Source: Actinomadura sp. KC06
GTDB taxonomy: Bacteria; Actinomycetota; Actinomycetes; Streptosporangiales; Streptosporangiaceae
Direction: 5' to 3'
Length of the DNA: 54,833 nt
Assembly (NCBI RefSeq): GCF_004348735.1
Contig: NZ_SMKT01000046.1
Coordinates: 1 to 54,833, forward strand
Positions 1-8,077 of the stretch are shown here, piece by piece; position 1 is the stretch's first letter, and the number at the start of each line of letters is the position of its first letter. The notes below the pieces were generated by a model. It made no database searches. It saw nothing but the letters and a program-made list of their open reading frames with translations, and was not told where the DNA came from. A program made the translations under genes and the position numbers.

Positions 1-16
1 CCCCTCCACCTCCGAT

Positions 17-1600
17 TCACACGGCGAGGTTCATCCAGGCGGACATCTGCGACTTCTTGACGTGGATGGTCACCCTCTCGTAGCCGACCGGATCCGCGCT
101 GGGGGCGATGACGTGGTCGTAGACGAACTGTGAAGTGATGACACCGAGATCCGTCCCCGATTCGGTCATGCCCCTCTTGAGAGGTCGTGCGTCCAGCAGC
201 CGGGCGGCCTGCACGATGCTCGATCCGGAGACACCCACCGCGTCCTGCATGACGGGTCCGACATGGAGGGCCACGCGGAGCCGCAGCCTGACGGCGCTGC
301 CGGCGCGGCGGTTGTGGTCGCGCAGCCGGGCGGCGAGCGCCGACGGCACGGGCCCGACGAACGCCGAGGCGGCGATGTCCGGCGGGGCGACGATCAGCGC
401 GCCGTCGCCGCGGTCCTCGCGATAGCAGGCGGCCAGCGGCACCCCGGCGGCGTCCAGGACCTCGTGCAGCACCTCGTACATGATCCGCCGCAGATACAGC
501 CGGTCGTCGTCCGAAAGGCGGGCGGCGCTGAACCCGGCGATGTCGGTGAACAGGATCGAGCACATCTGCCCGGCCCAGGTGGACGCGACGGTCGGCGCGG
601 CCGTCGCGGTCCGTTCGGCCGGTGGCGCCGCCTGGTGCTCGACGGCCTCGCGCTCCGGTTCCGATGGCGGCGACGGCGTTCGAGGGCCCCCGGACTCGTC
701 GTCGGTGAGCCGGTTGTAGATCTGGCGTTCCAGGACGGCGAGGACGCGCGGGTGCCTGGCCAGGAACGCGGCGAACCTCTGCGTCGTCATCCGCAGGGCG
801 TGCACGGGGCTCTGCACCGTCACCCTGGCCGAGCGCGGCCGGAGCAGCAGCGCGGCCCGTTCGCCGATCAGCTCGCCGGGACCGCGGACGGCGAGCCGCC
901 GCTCCCGCCCGTTCCGGACGACGTCCACGTTGACCAGGCCCTCCACGATCATCAGGACGTGGTCGCCGACCTCGCCTTCGTCCCACAGCACCGACCGGAT
1001 CGGGAAGTCCGCCGGGGTGGCCATGGCGGTGAACGCGTCCTGCTCCTCGCGCGTCAGAGCGCCCCAGAACCCGCCGGACGGCGGATCCGTGCGCCGCCCG
1101 GAAGGCGGAGCCGCTGGACGCCGCCGCCCGGACGCGGGCTCGCGCACCACCCACGGCACGTGTCCGCCCACCCCCGAACGCTCCGAGCCGGTGGAGACGG
1201 GCGGCGGAGGATCACCGAGCAGAACGTTCAACACGGAACCGGTCGACGCGGCCGGGCCGCCGCCGGTCGCCGCGGTCTGCTGGACGGCGAGACGCTCCCG
1301 CTGCTCCGCACCGCGGACGATCCGCTCCAGCTCTTGCAGAACGTCCCCGTAGAAGAGATCCGTCCGGGGCGCGCCCAGGGTCGCAGGGGCGGAATGGACG
1401 TTCGTCAGCTCGGGATGCTCCTCCTCGACCTTCCGCGCGACGGCGTCCAGCCGGGCCGCCTCCCGCGGGTCCAGGTCGTCCATGGCGCGGCGCAGGCGCT
1501 CGAAGCGCTGCTGAGCCGTCCGGTGACCGGCTTCGGCCTCCAGGGCAGCCAGCTCGCGGGCGACTCGCTGCTCTTCTTCGCGCATCTCCTCGTCGTTCAT
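17..1600 (-). CDS. Cyclic-nucleotide-binding / class III cyclase-homology fusion protein (527 aa)
   Basis: Probable soluble signalling protein. Residues 1-60 are charged and helical, 100-180 are Pro/Gly-rich linker. Residues ~180-300 form a cNMP-binding domain with a phosphate-binding cassette (GELIGE near 242, then PRSARV with Arg256). Residues ~345-527 form a class III nucleotidyl cyclase homology domain. It keeps both metal Asp positions (Asp353 in FTDIAGFS, Asp399 in EDRGDG) and Arg467. Where catalytic cyclases have the transition-state Asn it has Val463, and the purine-selecting position is Glu395. By alignment with known cyclases the domain is therefore probably non-catalytic or altered. 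Its start overlaps the sigma-factor stop (ATGA), so the two are co-translated. No signal peptide or membrane segment is visible. The domain calls are secure; the ligand and output are unknown. Confidence 0.85.
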   Translation of the reverse strand: MNDEEMREEEQRVARELAALEAEAGHRTAQQRFERLRRAMDDLDPREAARLDAVARKVEEEHPELTNVHSAPATLGAPRTDLFYGDVLQELERIVRGAEQRERLAVQQTAATGGGPAASTGSVLNVLLGDPPPPVSTGSERSGVGGHVPWVVREPASGRRRPAAPPSGRRTDPPSGGFWGALTREEQDAFTAMATPADFPIRSVLWDEGEVGDHVLMIVEGLVNVDVVRNGRERRLAVRGPGELIGERAALLLRPRSARVTVQSPVHALRMTTQRFAAFLARHPRVLAVLERQIYNRLTDDESGGPRTPSPPSEPEREAVEHQAAPPAERTATAAPTVASTWAGQMCSILFTDIAGFSAARLSDDDRLYLRRIMYEVLHEVLDAAGVPLAACYREDRGDGALIVAPPDIAASAFVGPVPSALAARLRDHNRRAGSAVRLRLRVALHVGPVMQDAVGVSGSSIVQAARLLDARPLKRGMTESGTDLGVITSQFVYDHVIAPSADPVGYERVTIHVKKSQMSAWMNLAV

Positions 1601-2151
1601 CGCTGGCCTCCCCCTTCCTCGGCGAGGTGGTCCCGATCCAATAGTCCCCGAAGTTTCCTGCAGCCGTCAGAGCCGTACCGCTTCACGGTGCCCACCGCCA
1701 TGGGGGCCTGCCCCGACGACATGATCTGCGCGGCGGTGGCATTGTCATATTCCAGGTAGTGCCGCAAGATGACCGTTTCCCGTTCACGCGGACTCAGCTG
1801 GGACAGTGCCCAGTGCAGATGCTTGCGCAGGATGACCGCCTCCTCCACCGAAGGAGCGGCCGCGTCGGCGATCTCCTCGGCGTCCTCCAGGATCGGCCGG
1901 GCCGTGCCGCGGTGCGCGTCCAGCTCGTCCAGCATCAGGTGCCGCGCGACCGTGAACAGGTACTGCACCGGGCTCCCGTTCCGGACCTCGGGGCGGCCCC
2001 ACTGACGCCACAGCACCATGAACGCCTGGTTGAGGACGTCTTCGGCGAGGTGGAGGTCACCGCACATCCCGATGAGGTAGCCCAGCAGCCGTTGCTGCTG
2101 CTCAAGGAACAGGTCCCGGAAACCGTCCTCGGCTGAGGGGAAGGAGGCCAT
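1597..2151 (-). CDS. ECF-like sigma-70 family RNA polymerase sigma factor (184 aa)
   Basis: Directs RNA polymerase to a special promoter set. Region 2 lies in the N-terminal ~75 residues (aromatic-rich helix ending LNQAFMVLWRQW), and region 4 near 110-175 contains LSPRERETVILRHYL followed by the recognition helix around AVGTVKRYGSDGCRKL. The length is typical of ECF sigma factors. No anti-sigma factor with a zinc or membrane motif lies beside it. Instead it is coupled downstream to a cNMP-binding/cyclase-homology protein (4-base overlap) and upstream to a small protein (1-base TGATG overlap). The neighbour may therefore serve as the signal input, which is inference. An alternative is a SigE-like or SARP-associated regulator without a partner. 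Confidence 0.87.
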   Translation of the reverse strand: MASFPSAEDGFRDLFLEQQQRLLGYLIGMCGDLHLAEDVLNQAFMVLWRQWGRPEVRNGSPVQYLFTVARHLMLDELDAHRGTARPILEDAEEIADAAAPSVEEAVILRKHLHWALSQLSPRERETVILRHYLEYDNATAAQIMSSGQAPMAVGTVKRYGSDGCRKLRGLLDRDHLAEEGGGQR

Positions 2152-2483
2152 CAGTCATGCTCTCTTGCAGGCGGCAACGCCTCAGGCGAATCGCCGAAGT
2201 CGGTCTCGGCGTCCCCCGCCCGTGGCGGTAACCGCGGGTCGGCCCGGTACCGCGGCTCCTGCCCGGGCATCGTGATGACGCGTCTGTAGCCGGACGGGTG
2301 GCCCTCGCTCAACTCGGCTCCGCCGGGCAGAGCCTGCAGAACCATGACCGTTCCCCGGTTCCGCTCCCGCTCCAGCTCGACGAGCGCCTTACCGTGAGCA
2401 CGCGCGGCCATGTAACCCCAGAAACCGCCGCAGCGACGTCGCAGGGCCGACCGCAGCGCGACCAGCCCCAACCCCACTTCCAT
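2151..2483 (-). CDS. Small protein of unknown function upstream of sigma factor (110 aa)
   Basis: I do not recognise the family. The protein is basic at the N terminus (Arg-rich, including ALRRRCGGFWGY), has a hydrophobic-helical middle, and ends in an acidic, Pro-rich tail. It is kept as a gene because its stop codon overlaps the sigma-factor start by one base (TGATG), the usual sign of translational coupling. The ATG at 2483 is chosen over a TTG at 2519 because a purine-rich site (AAAGGG) lies six bases before it. It could modulate the sigma factor, but nothing in the sequence shows this. Confidence 0.6.
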   Translation of the reverse strand: MEVGLGLVALRSALRRRCGGFWGYMAARAHGKALVELERERNRGTVMVLQALPGGAELSEGHPSGYRRVITMPGQEPRYRADPRLPPRAGDAETDFGDSPEALPPAREHD

Positions 2484-2585
2484 GCGCCACCCTTTCCCGT
2501 CCGGTGCCGAACCCGTCAACAGTTGAAAGGTCCAGTGACGCCAGAAGGTTGGGGTCGACCTTCGCCGCGGTGCGCCGGGTCGGTC

Positions 2586-3128
2586 TCAGCGCGAATCGCC
2601 GTCCGCGCTGCGCGTGCGTCGCTCCACGCCACGGCGCATCGCCTCCAGGAGAACCTTCGCGACGAAGCCGAGGATGACGAGGTCGCCGATCATCTGCAGG
2701 ATCGTCAGCGTCCGCGCCGCCTGGGAGAGGGGCACGATGTCGCCGAAGCCGACCGACGAGAACACGGTCATGGTGAAGTACAGGGCGTCGACGTGCGTCA
2801 ACGGCTCGGAGAAGCCGCGTCCGGGTTCGTTGCCCATGAGGCAGTAACACGCGGCGAACAGCAGCAGGAACAGCGGTATCAACGTCGCCAGCGCCTCGAC
2901 GGTACGGAGCCGCGGCGACGGCGACCGCACGATCGCGCGGGCCTGCCACGTGATGAGCAGGCCCAGGGCCGCCAGCGCCACGAACAGCGCCACAGCGGTC
3001 GTCGCCGTGAACGACCTGTTCAGCGGCGCCGCGAAGTACACGCTCAACAGGCACGCCGTGGTCAGCGCCGTACGCAGCAGCAACGTGAGCGTGAGCCGCC
3101 GGCTGGCCCGGCGCGAGCGGATCTCCAC
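2586..3128 (-). CDS. Two-pore-helix-type potassium channel family protein (180 aa)
   Basis: Membrane ion channel of the Ion_trans_2 type. Four hydrophobic segments are visible. Before the fourth lies a pore helix and selectivity filter reading SSVGFGDIVP, where GFGD is the variant of the K+ filter GYGD common in bacteria. A short basic tail (RRGVERRTRS) follows the last helix, with no RCK/TrkA-N regulatory domain. A longer frame to 3347 would run ~170 bases into the upstream CMD gene, so I place the start at the GTG at 3128, behind a GGATGGG stretch. It may be co-transcribed with the upstream CMD gene (49-base gap). K+ selectivity is inferred from the filter only. Confidence 0.8.
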   Translation of the reverse strand: MEIRSRRASRRLTLTLLLRTALTTACLLSVYFAAPLNRSFTATTAVALFVALAALGLLITWQARAIVRSPSPRLRTVEALATLIPLFLLLFAACYCLMGNEPGRGFSEPLTHVDALYFTMTVFSSVGFGDIVPLSQAARTLTILQMIGDLVILGFVAKVLLEAMRRGVERRTRSADGDSR

Positions 3129-3177
3129 ATCCCATCCATGCCCCGAACCCGCCGCAGAGCACGCGCGTTCTCGTGGG

Positions 3178-3759
3178 CTATCGGTAGCCGCGTTCGAGTA
3201 GGTATTTGGCTCCTGCCTCGAAACCCTCGGGGCTGAGCAGTTCGAATCCGAAGGCATCGGCGAGACGGTCGGTGATGTTGAAGGCGGCGCAGACCGCCAG
3301 CGCGTCCTTGATCTGCTGGGGCGTGGCACCGGCGGCCAGTACGTCACGCATGTCCTGGGTGCTGACGGTTCCCTCTCGCGTCAACTTGCCGAGCATGCGC
3401 AGGGTCGCTCGCAGCGGCTCCTCGATGGGTGCCGATGCCAGGTCGGTCAGTACCGCCGCGACTCGTGGCTCGTCCTTGTAGGCCCGCGCCGCGGTCGCGG
3501 TGTGCGCGGCGATGCAGAAGGCGGTCTCGTTCACTTTTGACACGTAGGCCGCCATTAGCTCCCGGTCGCCCACCGACCAGGTGGACGGTCCGCGCATCGC
3601 CTCGTGGGTGAACTCCTTGGCCCGGGCTCCATAGAAATCGGGCCGGTAGAACGTCAGCTTGGCGGCGTCCGGTACGGGGTGGCCGGAGAACAACCGGATG
3701 AGCGCGAACAGGAGTTTGGTTCCAAGGCCGTAGCCGTTGTTGAGGATGTCAAGTCGCAT
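3178..3759 (-). CDS. Carboxymuconolactone decarboxylase / AhpD-like family protein (193 aa)
   Basis: Member of the CMD/AhpD-like all-helical fold. The diagnostic stretch NETAFCIAAHT (around residues 77-87) has Glu, a single Cys and His as Cys-x3-His, so the classical AhpD CxxC pair is not present. The rest is helical and ends in KYLLERGYR. Family members act as peroxidases, decarboxylases or unknown enzymes; a redox role through the single Cys is possible. Its start overlaps the end of the second CMD-like gene upstream by 11 bases, so the two form a pair and may make a heteromer (inference). The start is the ATG at 3759. Confidence 0.75.
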   Translation of the reverse strand: MRLDILNNGYGLGTKLLFALIRLFSGHPVPDAAKLTFYRPDFYGARAKEFTHEAMRGPSTWSVGDRELMAAYVSKVNETAFCIAAHTATAARAYKDEPRVAAVLTDLASAPIEEPLRATLRMLGKLTREGTVSTQDMRDVLAAGATPQQIKDALAVCAAFNITDRLADAFGFELLSPEGFEAGAKYLLERGYR

Positions 3760-4072
3760 GGTCCGACCTCGCTTCGGCCAGGGCTGCCAATCCGGCGTCG
3801 TACAGCCGGGCGGACCGGCCTACCGCCGCGCATACCACCAGCTCGAAAAGCTGGTCTTCGGTGCAGCCGGACGCCTTCGCCGCGGCAAGGTCCGCTTCGG
3901 TGACCTGCGCTGGCGTGTTGGTGACCTTGGCGATCAGCGCGTCCAGCGGCGGGGAGAGGTCGTCGTTACCGAAGGCGCGGGCTCGCTGCTCCGCGGACGC
4001 CTTGCCCTCTCCGGTCAGCACGCGATCCACCAAGGCTCGGTGCGCTGCTTGCTTCTTGTCCTCGTCCGGCAT
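3749..4072 (-). CDS. Short CMD-like family protein (107 aa)
   Basis: A compact helical protein resembling one CMD repeat. The core LFELVVCAAVGRSARLYDAGLAALAEA matches the helix that carries Cys and the following region in CMD proteins, but the His three residues after Cys is absent. It begins with a charged stretch (MPDEDKKQAAHRALVD) typical of short CMD proteins. The start at 4072 is set by GGAGG five bases upstream; the frame could open as far as 4258 but that region has no better ribosome site. It is the first gene of a pair with the 193-aa CMD gene (11-base overlap) and could be its partner subunit. The function is unknown. Confidence 0.65.
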   Translation of the reverse strand: MPDEDKKQAAHRALVDRVLTGEGKASAEQRARAFGNDDLSPPLDALIAKVTNTPAQVTEADLAAAKASGCTEDQLFELVVCAAVGRSARLYDAGLAALAEARSDHAT

Positions 4073-4382
4073 GTTGCCTCCGCCTCTCACATCTGACCTG
4101 CCCCTGTACGTGTAAGACGATCGGCGCGGTGCCGAATTCGACACGCGGCCCAGGAGCAGTGCGGTGCCCGTTCCCTTGGACCGGGCGGACGCGGTCACCG
4201 CGGCCATGCCGATCGTCGCCGTCGACAGGTACCGGTTGTCCGGGCCCGCCTGCATCATTCCCGTGAGGCGTCCCTGCTCTTCGCTGACCAGGAGTAGTGT
4301 CCGTGCCCATCCGGGGCTCCTGCCTGGCTTGTCCGATGGTGGCTTCGATCATGGCGGGTACCCGCGCGGTAGGGTCTGGCGG
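4073..4382. other. Divergent intergenic region, CMD pair / polyamine-synthase-like gene
   Basis: A 310-base non-coding stretch between divergent genes. It holds a perfect 12-base palindrome GCGGGTACCCGC at 4354-4365, 18 bases before the GTG start of the right-hand gene. I see no convincing -35/-10 pair. Both flanking frames could be extended into this region, but the internal starts have better ribosome-site support. Confidence 0.4.
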
Positions 4383-5954
4383 GTGGACGGGACGGCGGGG
4401 CTTCCGGATGTGGAGGGCATGGATCCCCGGCGGGTCCACGCCGCGTTGAGCCTGCTGGCGGACGGCCGGTGGTGGTCGATGGCCGCTCTCATCCGGGCCA
4501 GCGCGGCGCCCCGGAGGTCCGTGGAGGCGCTGCTGGCCGGGCTCGCGGTGGAGCGCGAGGGTGATCGGTTCCGGCTGGACGCCGAGCAGGCCCGGGAGAT
4601 CGGTGAGCTGCTGAAAACCGGGCATCGGCCGTTCGTCCCGGCCGATCCTGTCGGGCATCTGCTGCCGGACTACCGGGGCGTTGTCGAGCGGCTGGCGGAC
4701 TTCATCGCGCGGGCGCCGCGGGGGCGGCATGTTCTCGATCATGTGGCGGCGACGCCGGAAACGGTGGTGCGGCGGGCGCTACTGCTGGGGGCGCGGTTCT
4801 GGCTGGGGGACGCGCGGCTGCTCTGCGTCGGCGATCATGACCTGACCTCGCTCGCGGTCGGGATGATCCATCCGCAGGTCGAGACCGTGGTGGTCGACAT
4901 CGATGAGCGGATCCTCGCCTACATCGACGAGCGGGCGGCGGAGCTGGGATTGAGCGTGCGAACGCGGTGGGCCGATCTGCGGCTGGGGCTTCCGGGCTCG
5001 GCGGTGGAGTTCGCCGATTTGGTGATCACCGATCCGCCTTACACGGCTGATGGGGTCGGGTTGTTCGTCGCGCGGGGCGTTCAAGGGCTGCGTGACCAAG
5101 GGAGTGGACGGGTGCTGCTCGCGTACGGGGCCAGTGACCGTACGCCGATGCTGGCTTTGAAGGTGCAGAATGCGCTGCGGGATTTGAATCTGGTGTCCGA
5201 GGCCATTTATCCGGACTTCAATCGGTATTACGGGGCTGAGGCCATCGGGTCTGCTGCTGATTTGTATGTGCTTCGTCCTACGTCCAAGAGCCTTCCGGCG
5301 GCCGTCGCGCGGGCGGATCGGTTCAGCGCCGCCATTTATACGCAGGGACCGCAGGCGGTTGAGGCGCGGGAGCAGGTGAAGGTGTCGGCCGAGGATCTGG
5401 GGGATGTTCGGCCGGACGTGCTGGTCGGGGCGTGGCCGAAAGAGGTGCTGCCGGGGGTGCCTCGCGTGCGGTTGAGCACCTGGTTGGCCAAGCCGTACGC
5501 GGCCAAGGTTCGGCAGGTCGGTGCGGCGTTGCCCTCCGGGATGGAGGCCACGCTGGCGCGCCTGCTTTTGGCGACGCGGGCAGAGCGGATTCGTGTCGTG
5601 CCGGCCGAGGTGGTTGACCTGGACGAGCTTGCCGCGATTCTGGGGCCGGTTTATGAACTGGGTGAGCATGGGCGTGGGATCGAGGCCGTCCGTAGGGATG
5701 AGCCTCGTGATGATCCGGCGTTGCGCGTTCTGCGGGCGGTGATGGATCGGGCGCATGGGAAGGTGGCCAATACCTGGCGGGACGCGCTGATCGACGTCCG
5801 TGGCGATCTGACCAAACGGCAGGCGCGGGCGTTGGTCGCCGAGGTTGCGCCTTGGGCCGCTGATGTGACCTTGCTTGAGCTGCCCATGCATCGGCTGAGA
5901 GAATTGCCGGAAGCCATTCGGGAAAGCCTAGGCGGAGCCGGAGCGCCGGGCTAG
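4383..5954 (+). CDS. Bis-aminopropyl spermidine synthase (BpsA)-like protein with C-terminal extension (523 aa)
   Basis: Resembles branched-chain polyamine synthases, which add aminopropyl groups to spermidine. There is a winged-helix-like N-terminal segment (residues ~15-75) and a Rossmann methyltransferase-type core with GDHDL near 150, VDID near 171 and DPPYT near 217. The last matches the BpsA catalytic loop. BpsA proteins are about 350 aa; here ~200 extra residues follow the core, with no motif I recognise. The start is the GTG at 4383 (TAGGG upstream); ATG 4419 is possible but its GGAGG is too close. Codon use is looser at the third base than in the neighbours (many T/A endings near 5030-5700), which may indicate a different history. 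The last 27 bases overlap the convergent CMD gene. Confidence 0.75.
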   Translation: MDGTAGLPDVEGMDPRRVHAALSLLADGRWWSMAALIRASAAPRRSVEALLAGLAVEREGDRFRLDAEQAREIGELLKTGHRPFVPADPVGHLLPDYRGVVERLADFIARAPRGRHVLDHVAATPETVVRRALLLGARFWLGDARLLCVGDHDLTSLAVGMIHPQVETVVVDIDERILAYIDERAAELGLSVRTRWADLRLGLPGSAVEFADLVITDPPYTADGVGLFVARGVQGLRDQGSGRVLLAYGASDRTPMLALKVQNALRDLNLVSEAIYPDFNRYYGAEAIGSAADLYVLRPTSKSLPAAVARADRFSAAIYTQGPQAVEAREQVKVSAEDLGDVRPDVLVGAWPKEVLPGVPRVRLSTWLAKPYAAKVRQVGAALPSGMEATLARLLLATRAERIRVVPAEVVDLDELAAILGPVYELGEHGRGIEAVRRDEPRDDPALRVLRAVMDRAHGKVANTWRDALIDVRGDLTKRQARALVAEVAPWAADVTLLELPMHRLRELPEAIRESLGGAGAPG

Positions 5955-6608
5955 CTCCTCCTGGAGAATGGGGACGCCCACCTCCAATGTCTGGACGCCG
6001 ATCGTGCTCGCGATCTCCAATACGGCGACGATCTCGTCCGGTGTCGCGCCGTGGCCGATGGCGTTGTCGATGTGGACTTTCAGGCCGTCCGTGAACAGGT
6101 GCGTGGCCGACGCGTCGATCGCGATGTAGATGAGTTCCTTGACCTTGGGCTCCAGGACGCCCCGGCGCCACGGGATCGCGGAAAAGTTCAGGTAGGCGGC
6201 GAAGAAGGCGGGGGCGCGCTGGAGGACGTCCTCCCACGCGGTGTCCCAATAGCCGCGCCGCCGGACGAATTCGGCCTTGATGGCCTCGCGATCGACGCCG
6301 TCGTTCGGTGGCGGCGGCAGGCCGCGCAGGAGCGGGAAGCCGGTGCTCGCCGCGTGGATGCCGAGAACGGCCGTGAGCTGGAACGTCTCCATGATCTCTT
6401 CGCGGGTCGCGCCGTGGTCAAGGGCGGCGCGGACGTGCCGCCGGATGCCGGGCTCGTGCAGGTGGGTGACCGCCGCGTTGACCGCCAGGGCGATCAGTTC
6501 CCGGGTTCTGGCGTCCAAAGCGGCGTGTTTCCGCGGGACGTCCATTAGCTCGACACAGGCCGTATAGAACTCCGGGTCTGTGACGCGGAGTGCTTCTAGG
6601 CCCGTCAT
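5928..6608 (-). CDS. Double-domain carboxymuconolactone decarboxylase family protein (226 aa)
   Basis: Two tandem CMD repeats, near residues 20-95 (RELIALAVNAAVTHLHEPGIRRHVR) and 145-220 (KELIYIAIDASATHLFTDGLKVHI). Each repeat ends in a DHGAT/GHGAT...EI turn typical of the fold. Neither repeat has the redox Cys pair; each has a conserved His (THL, then HVR/HI). Family members include gamma-carboxymuconolactone decarboxylase and peroxidase-like proteins. The start at 6608 overlaps the stop of the flavin monooxygenase gene by ATGA, which excludes the longer frame to 6782. As the last gene of a catabolic run it probably acts on a late intermediate. The substrate is unknown. Confidence 0.82.
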   Translation of the reverse strand: MTGLEALRVTDPEFYTACVELMDVPRKHAALDARTRELIALAVNAAVTHLHEPGIRRHVRAALDHGATREEIMETFQLTAVLGIHAASTGFPLLRGLPPPPNDGVDREAIKAEFVRRRGYWDTAWEDVLQRAPAFFAAYLNFSAIPWRRGVLEPKVKELIYIAIDASATHLFTDGLKVHIDNAIGHGATPDEIVAVLEIASTIGVQTLEVGVPILQEELARRSGSA

Positions 6609-8077
6609 CGCACTTCGATGAAACCGACGTACGGCAGCGTCTTGGTCAGCAGGTAGTACTCGCCGTGCGGCTTCGGCCATTGCGTGACGTTCCGTCCGGA
6701 CTCGGCGTGGTAGTAGTTCGTGCAGTTCGCCCCCATCGCGGACGCGTGCTTGACGAGTTGCCGGTCCACCCACCGCACCCACCGTTCGGTGGCGGACGGA
6801 CGTGTGTCGACGACCCGCAGCCCCTTACGCCGCATCCGGGCGACGGTCCGCACCGCGACCTCGGCCTGCCTTTCGAGCTGCGCCAGGACGGAGAAACCGC
6901 CGTTCGTGTTGGGGCCGTACAGCATGAAGAAGTTCGGATAGCCAGGGACCGTGATGCCGAGGAAGGCTCTCGGGTCGTTCTTCCATGTGTCGTGAATGGA
7001 GACGCCGCCGGTGCCGCGCACGTCCAGCGATGCCAGGAACTTCGTCGCGTGGAAACCGGTCGCCATGACGAGGACGTCGATTTCACGTTCGGTGCCGGTG
7101 GCGTCCACGATCCCCTTGGATGTGACCCGGGTGACCGCGTGCGGGACGAGTTCGACGTTCGGCCGGTTCAGCGCCGGATAGAACCCGGTCGCCAGTACCG
7201 GACGTTTGCAGCCCCAAGGATAATCAGGCGTCAACCGGGCGCGCAGTTCCGGATCGTCCACCGTGGAAAGGATGTATTCGCGGCATTGCCGCAGGTTCTG
7301 CTGCTGCCGTTTACCGTGAAGATCGTATCCCTTGAACATGACCCGGAACTGATAGAACAGCCGCAGCCGACGCAACTTCTGAACAAACGGCAGCCGCCGG
7401 AAAACAACCCGTTCGCGCGGCGTATAGTCGCGTTCGCCCTTCGGCAGGATCCAGCCCGGCTGCCGCTGGAAGACGTAAAGCCGCCCGACCTGCTCGGCGA
7501 TGGCCGGGACGACCTGGGTGGCGGTCGAGCCCGTGCCGACGACGGCGACGCGCTTGCCGGTCAGATCGTGCGACGACTCCCAGCGGGCGGTGTGGAACTT
7601 CGGGCCCTCGAAGTCGTCCAGGCCGGGCCAGTCGGGGTAGCGCGGCCGGCTGAGCAGGCCGAGGCAGCTGATCACCACGTCGAACGGCTCCGTCTCGCCG
7701 GACGCGAGCCGCACGTCGTAGCGCGCCTCGTCCGCGTCCCAGGTGGCCGATTCGACGCGGACACCGAAGCGGCAGTGCCGCCGGACGTCGAACCGGTCGA
7801 GGACGTGCTCGGCATACCGCTGCAATTCCGCCTGCCCGGCGTGGGTGCGCGTCCAATCGTAGGTCAGGAACGAAAAAGAATAGGCATGGGATGCGATGTC
7901 GACCTCGCAGCCGGGATACCGGTTGTCCCACCACGTGCCGCCCGGGCCGTCCGACTGCTCGAAGACGGTGAAGTTCGTGAGACCTTTCTTCTTGAGCTTC
8001 ACCGCGGTGGCGATGCCGCCGAACCCGCAGCCGATGATCGCCACCCTCGGCCCTCTTGACCGACCCATTCGACTCAT
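6605..8077 (-). CDS. Flavin-containing monooxygenase, Baeyer-Villiger type (490 aa)
   Basis: FAD- and NAD(P)H-dependent monooxygenase. The FAD-binding GCGFGG lies at 16-21, followed by GPGGTWWDNRYPGCEVD, which is typical of Baeyer-Villiger enzymes. The class fingerprint FEGPKFHTARW is at 157-167 and the NADPH-binding GTGSTA at 181-186. A late ATGFHATKF motif closes the FAD domain. The canonical fingerprint continues W-P/D; here it continues W-E, so class assignment is strong but not perfect. The product would be an ester or lactone, and an SGNH hydrolase sits three genes upstream that could cleave it (inference). The start overlaps the M20 stop by ATGA. Confidence 0.9.
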   Translation of the reverse strand: MSRMGRSRGPRVAIIGCGFGGIATAVKLKKKGLTNFTVFEQSDGPGGTWWDNRYPGCEVDIASHAYSFSFLTYDWTRTHAGQAELQRYAEHVLDRFDVRRHCRFGVRVESATWDADEARYDVRLASGETEPFDVVISCLGLLSRPRYPDWPGLDDFEGPKFHTARWESSHDLTGKRVAVVGTGSTATQVVPAIAEQVGRLYVFQRQPGWILPKGERDYTPRERVVFRRLPFVQKLRRLRLFYQFRVMFKGYDLHGKRQQQNLRQCREYILSTVDDPELRARLTPDYPWGCKRPVLATGFYPALNRPNVELVPHAVTRVTSKGIVDATGTEREIDVLVMATGFHATKFLASLDVRGTGGVSIHDTWKNDPRAFLGITVPGYPNFFMLYGPNTNGGFSVLAQLERQAEVAVRTVARMRRKGLRVVDTRPSATERWVRWVDRQLVKHASAMGANCTNYYHAESGRNVTQWPKPHGEYYLLTKTLPYVGFIEVR

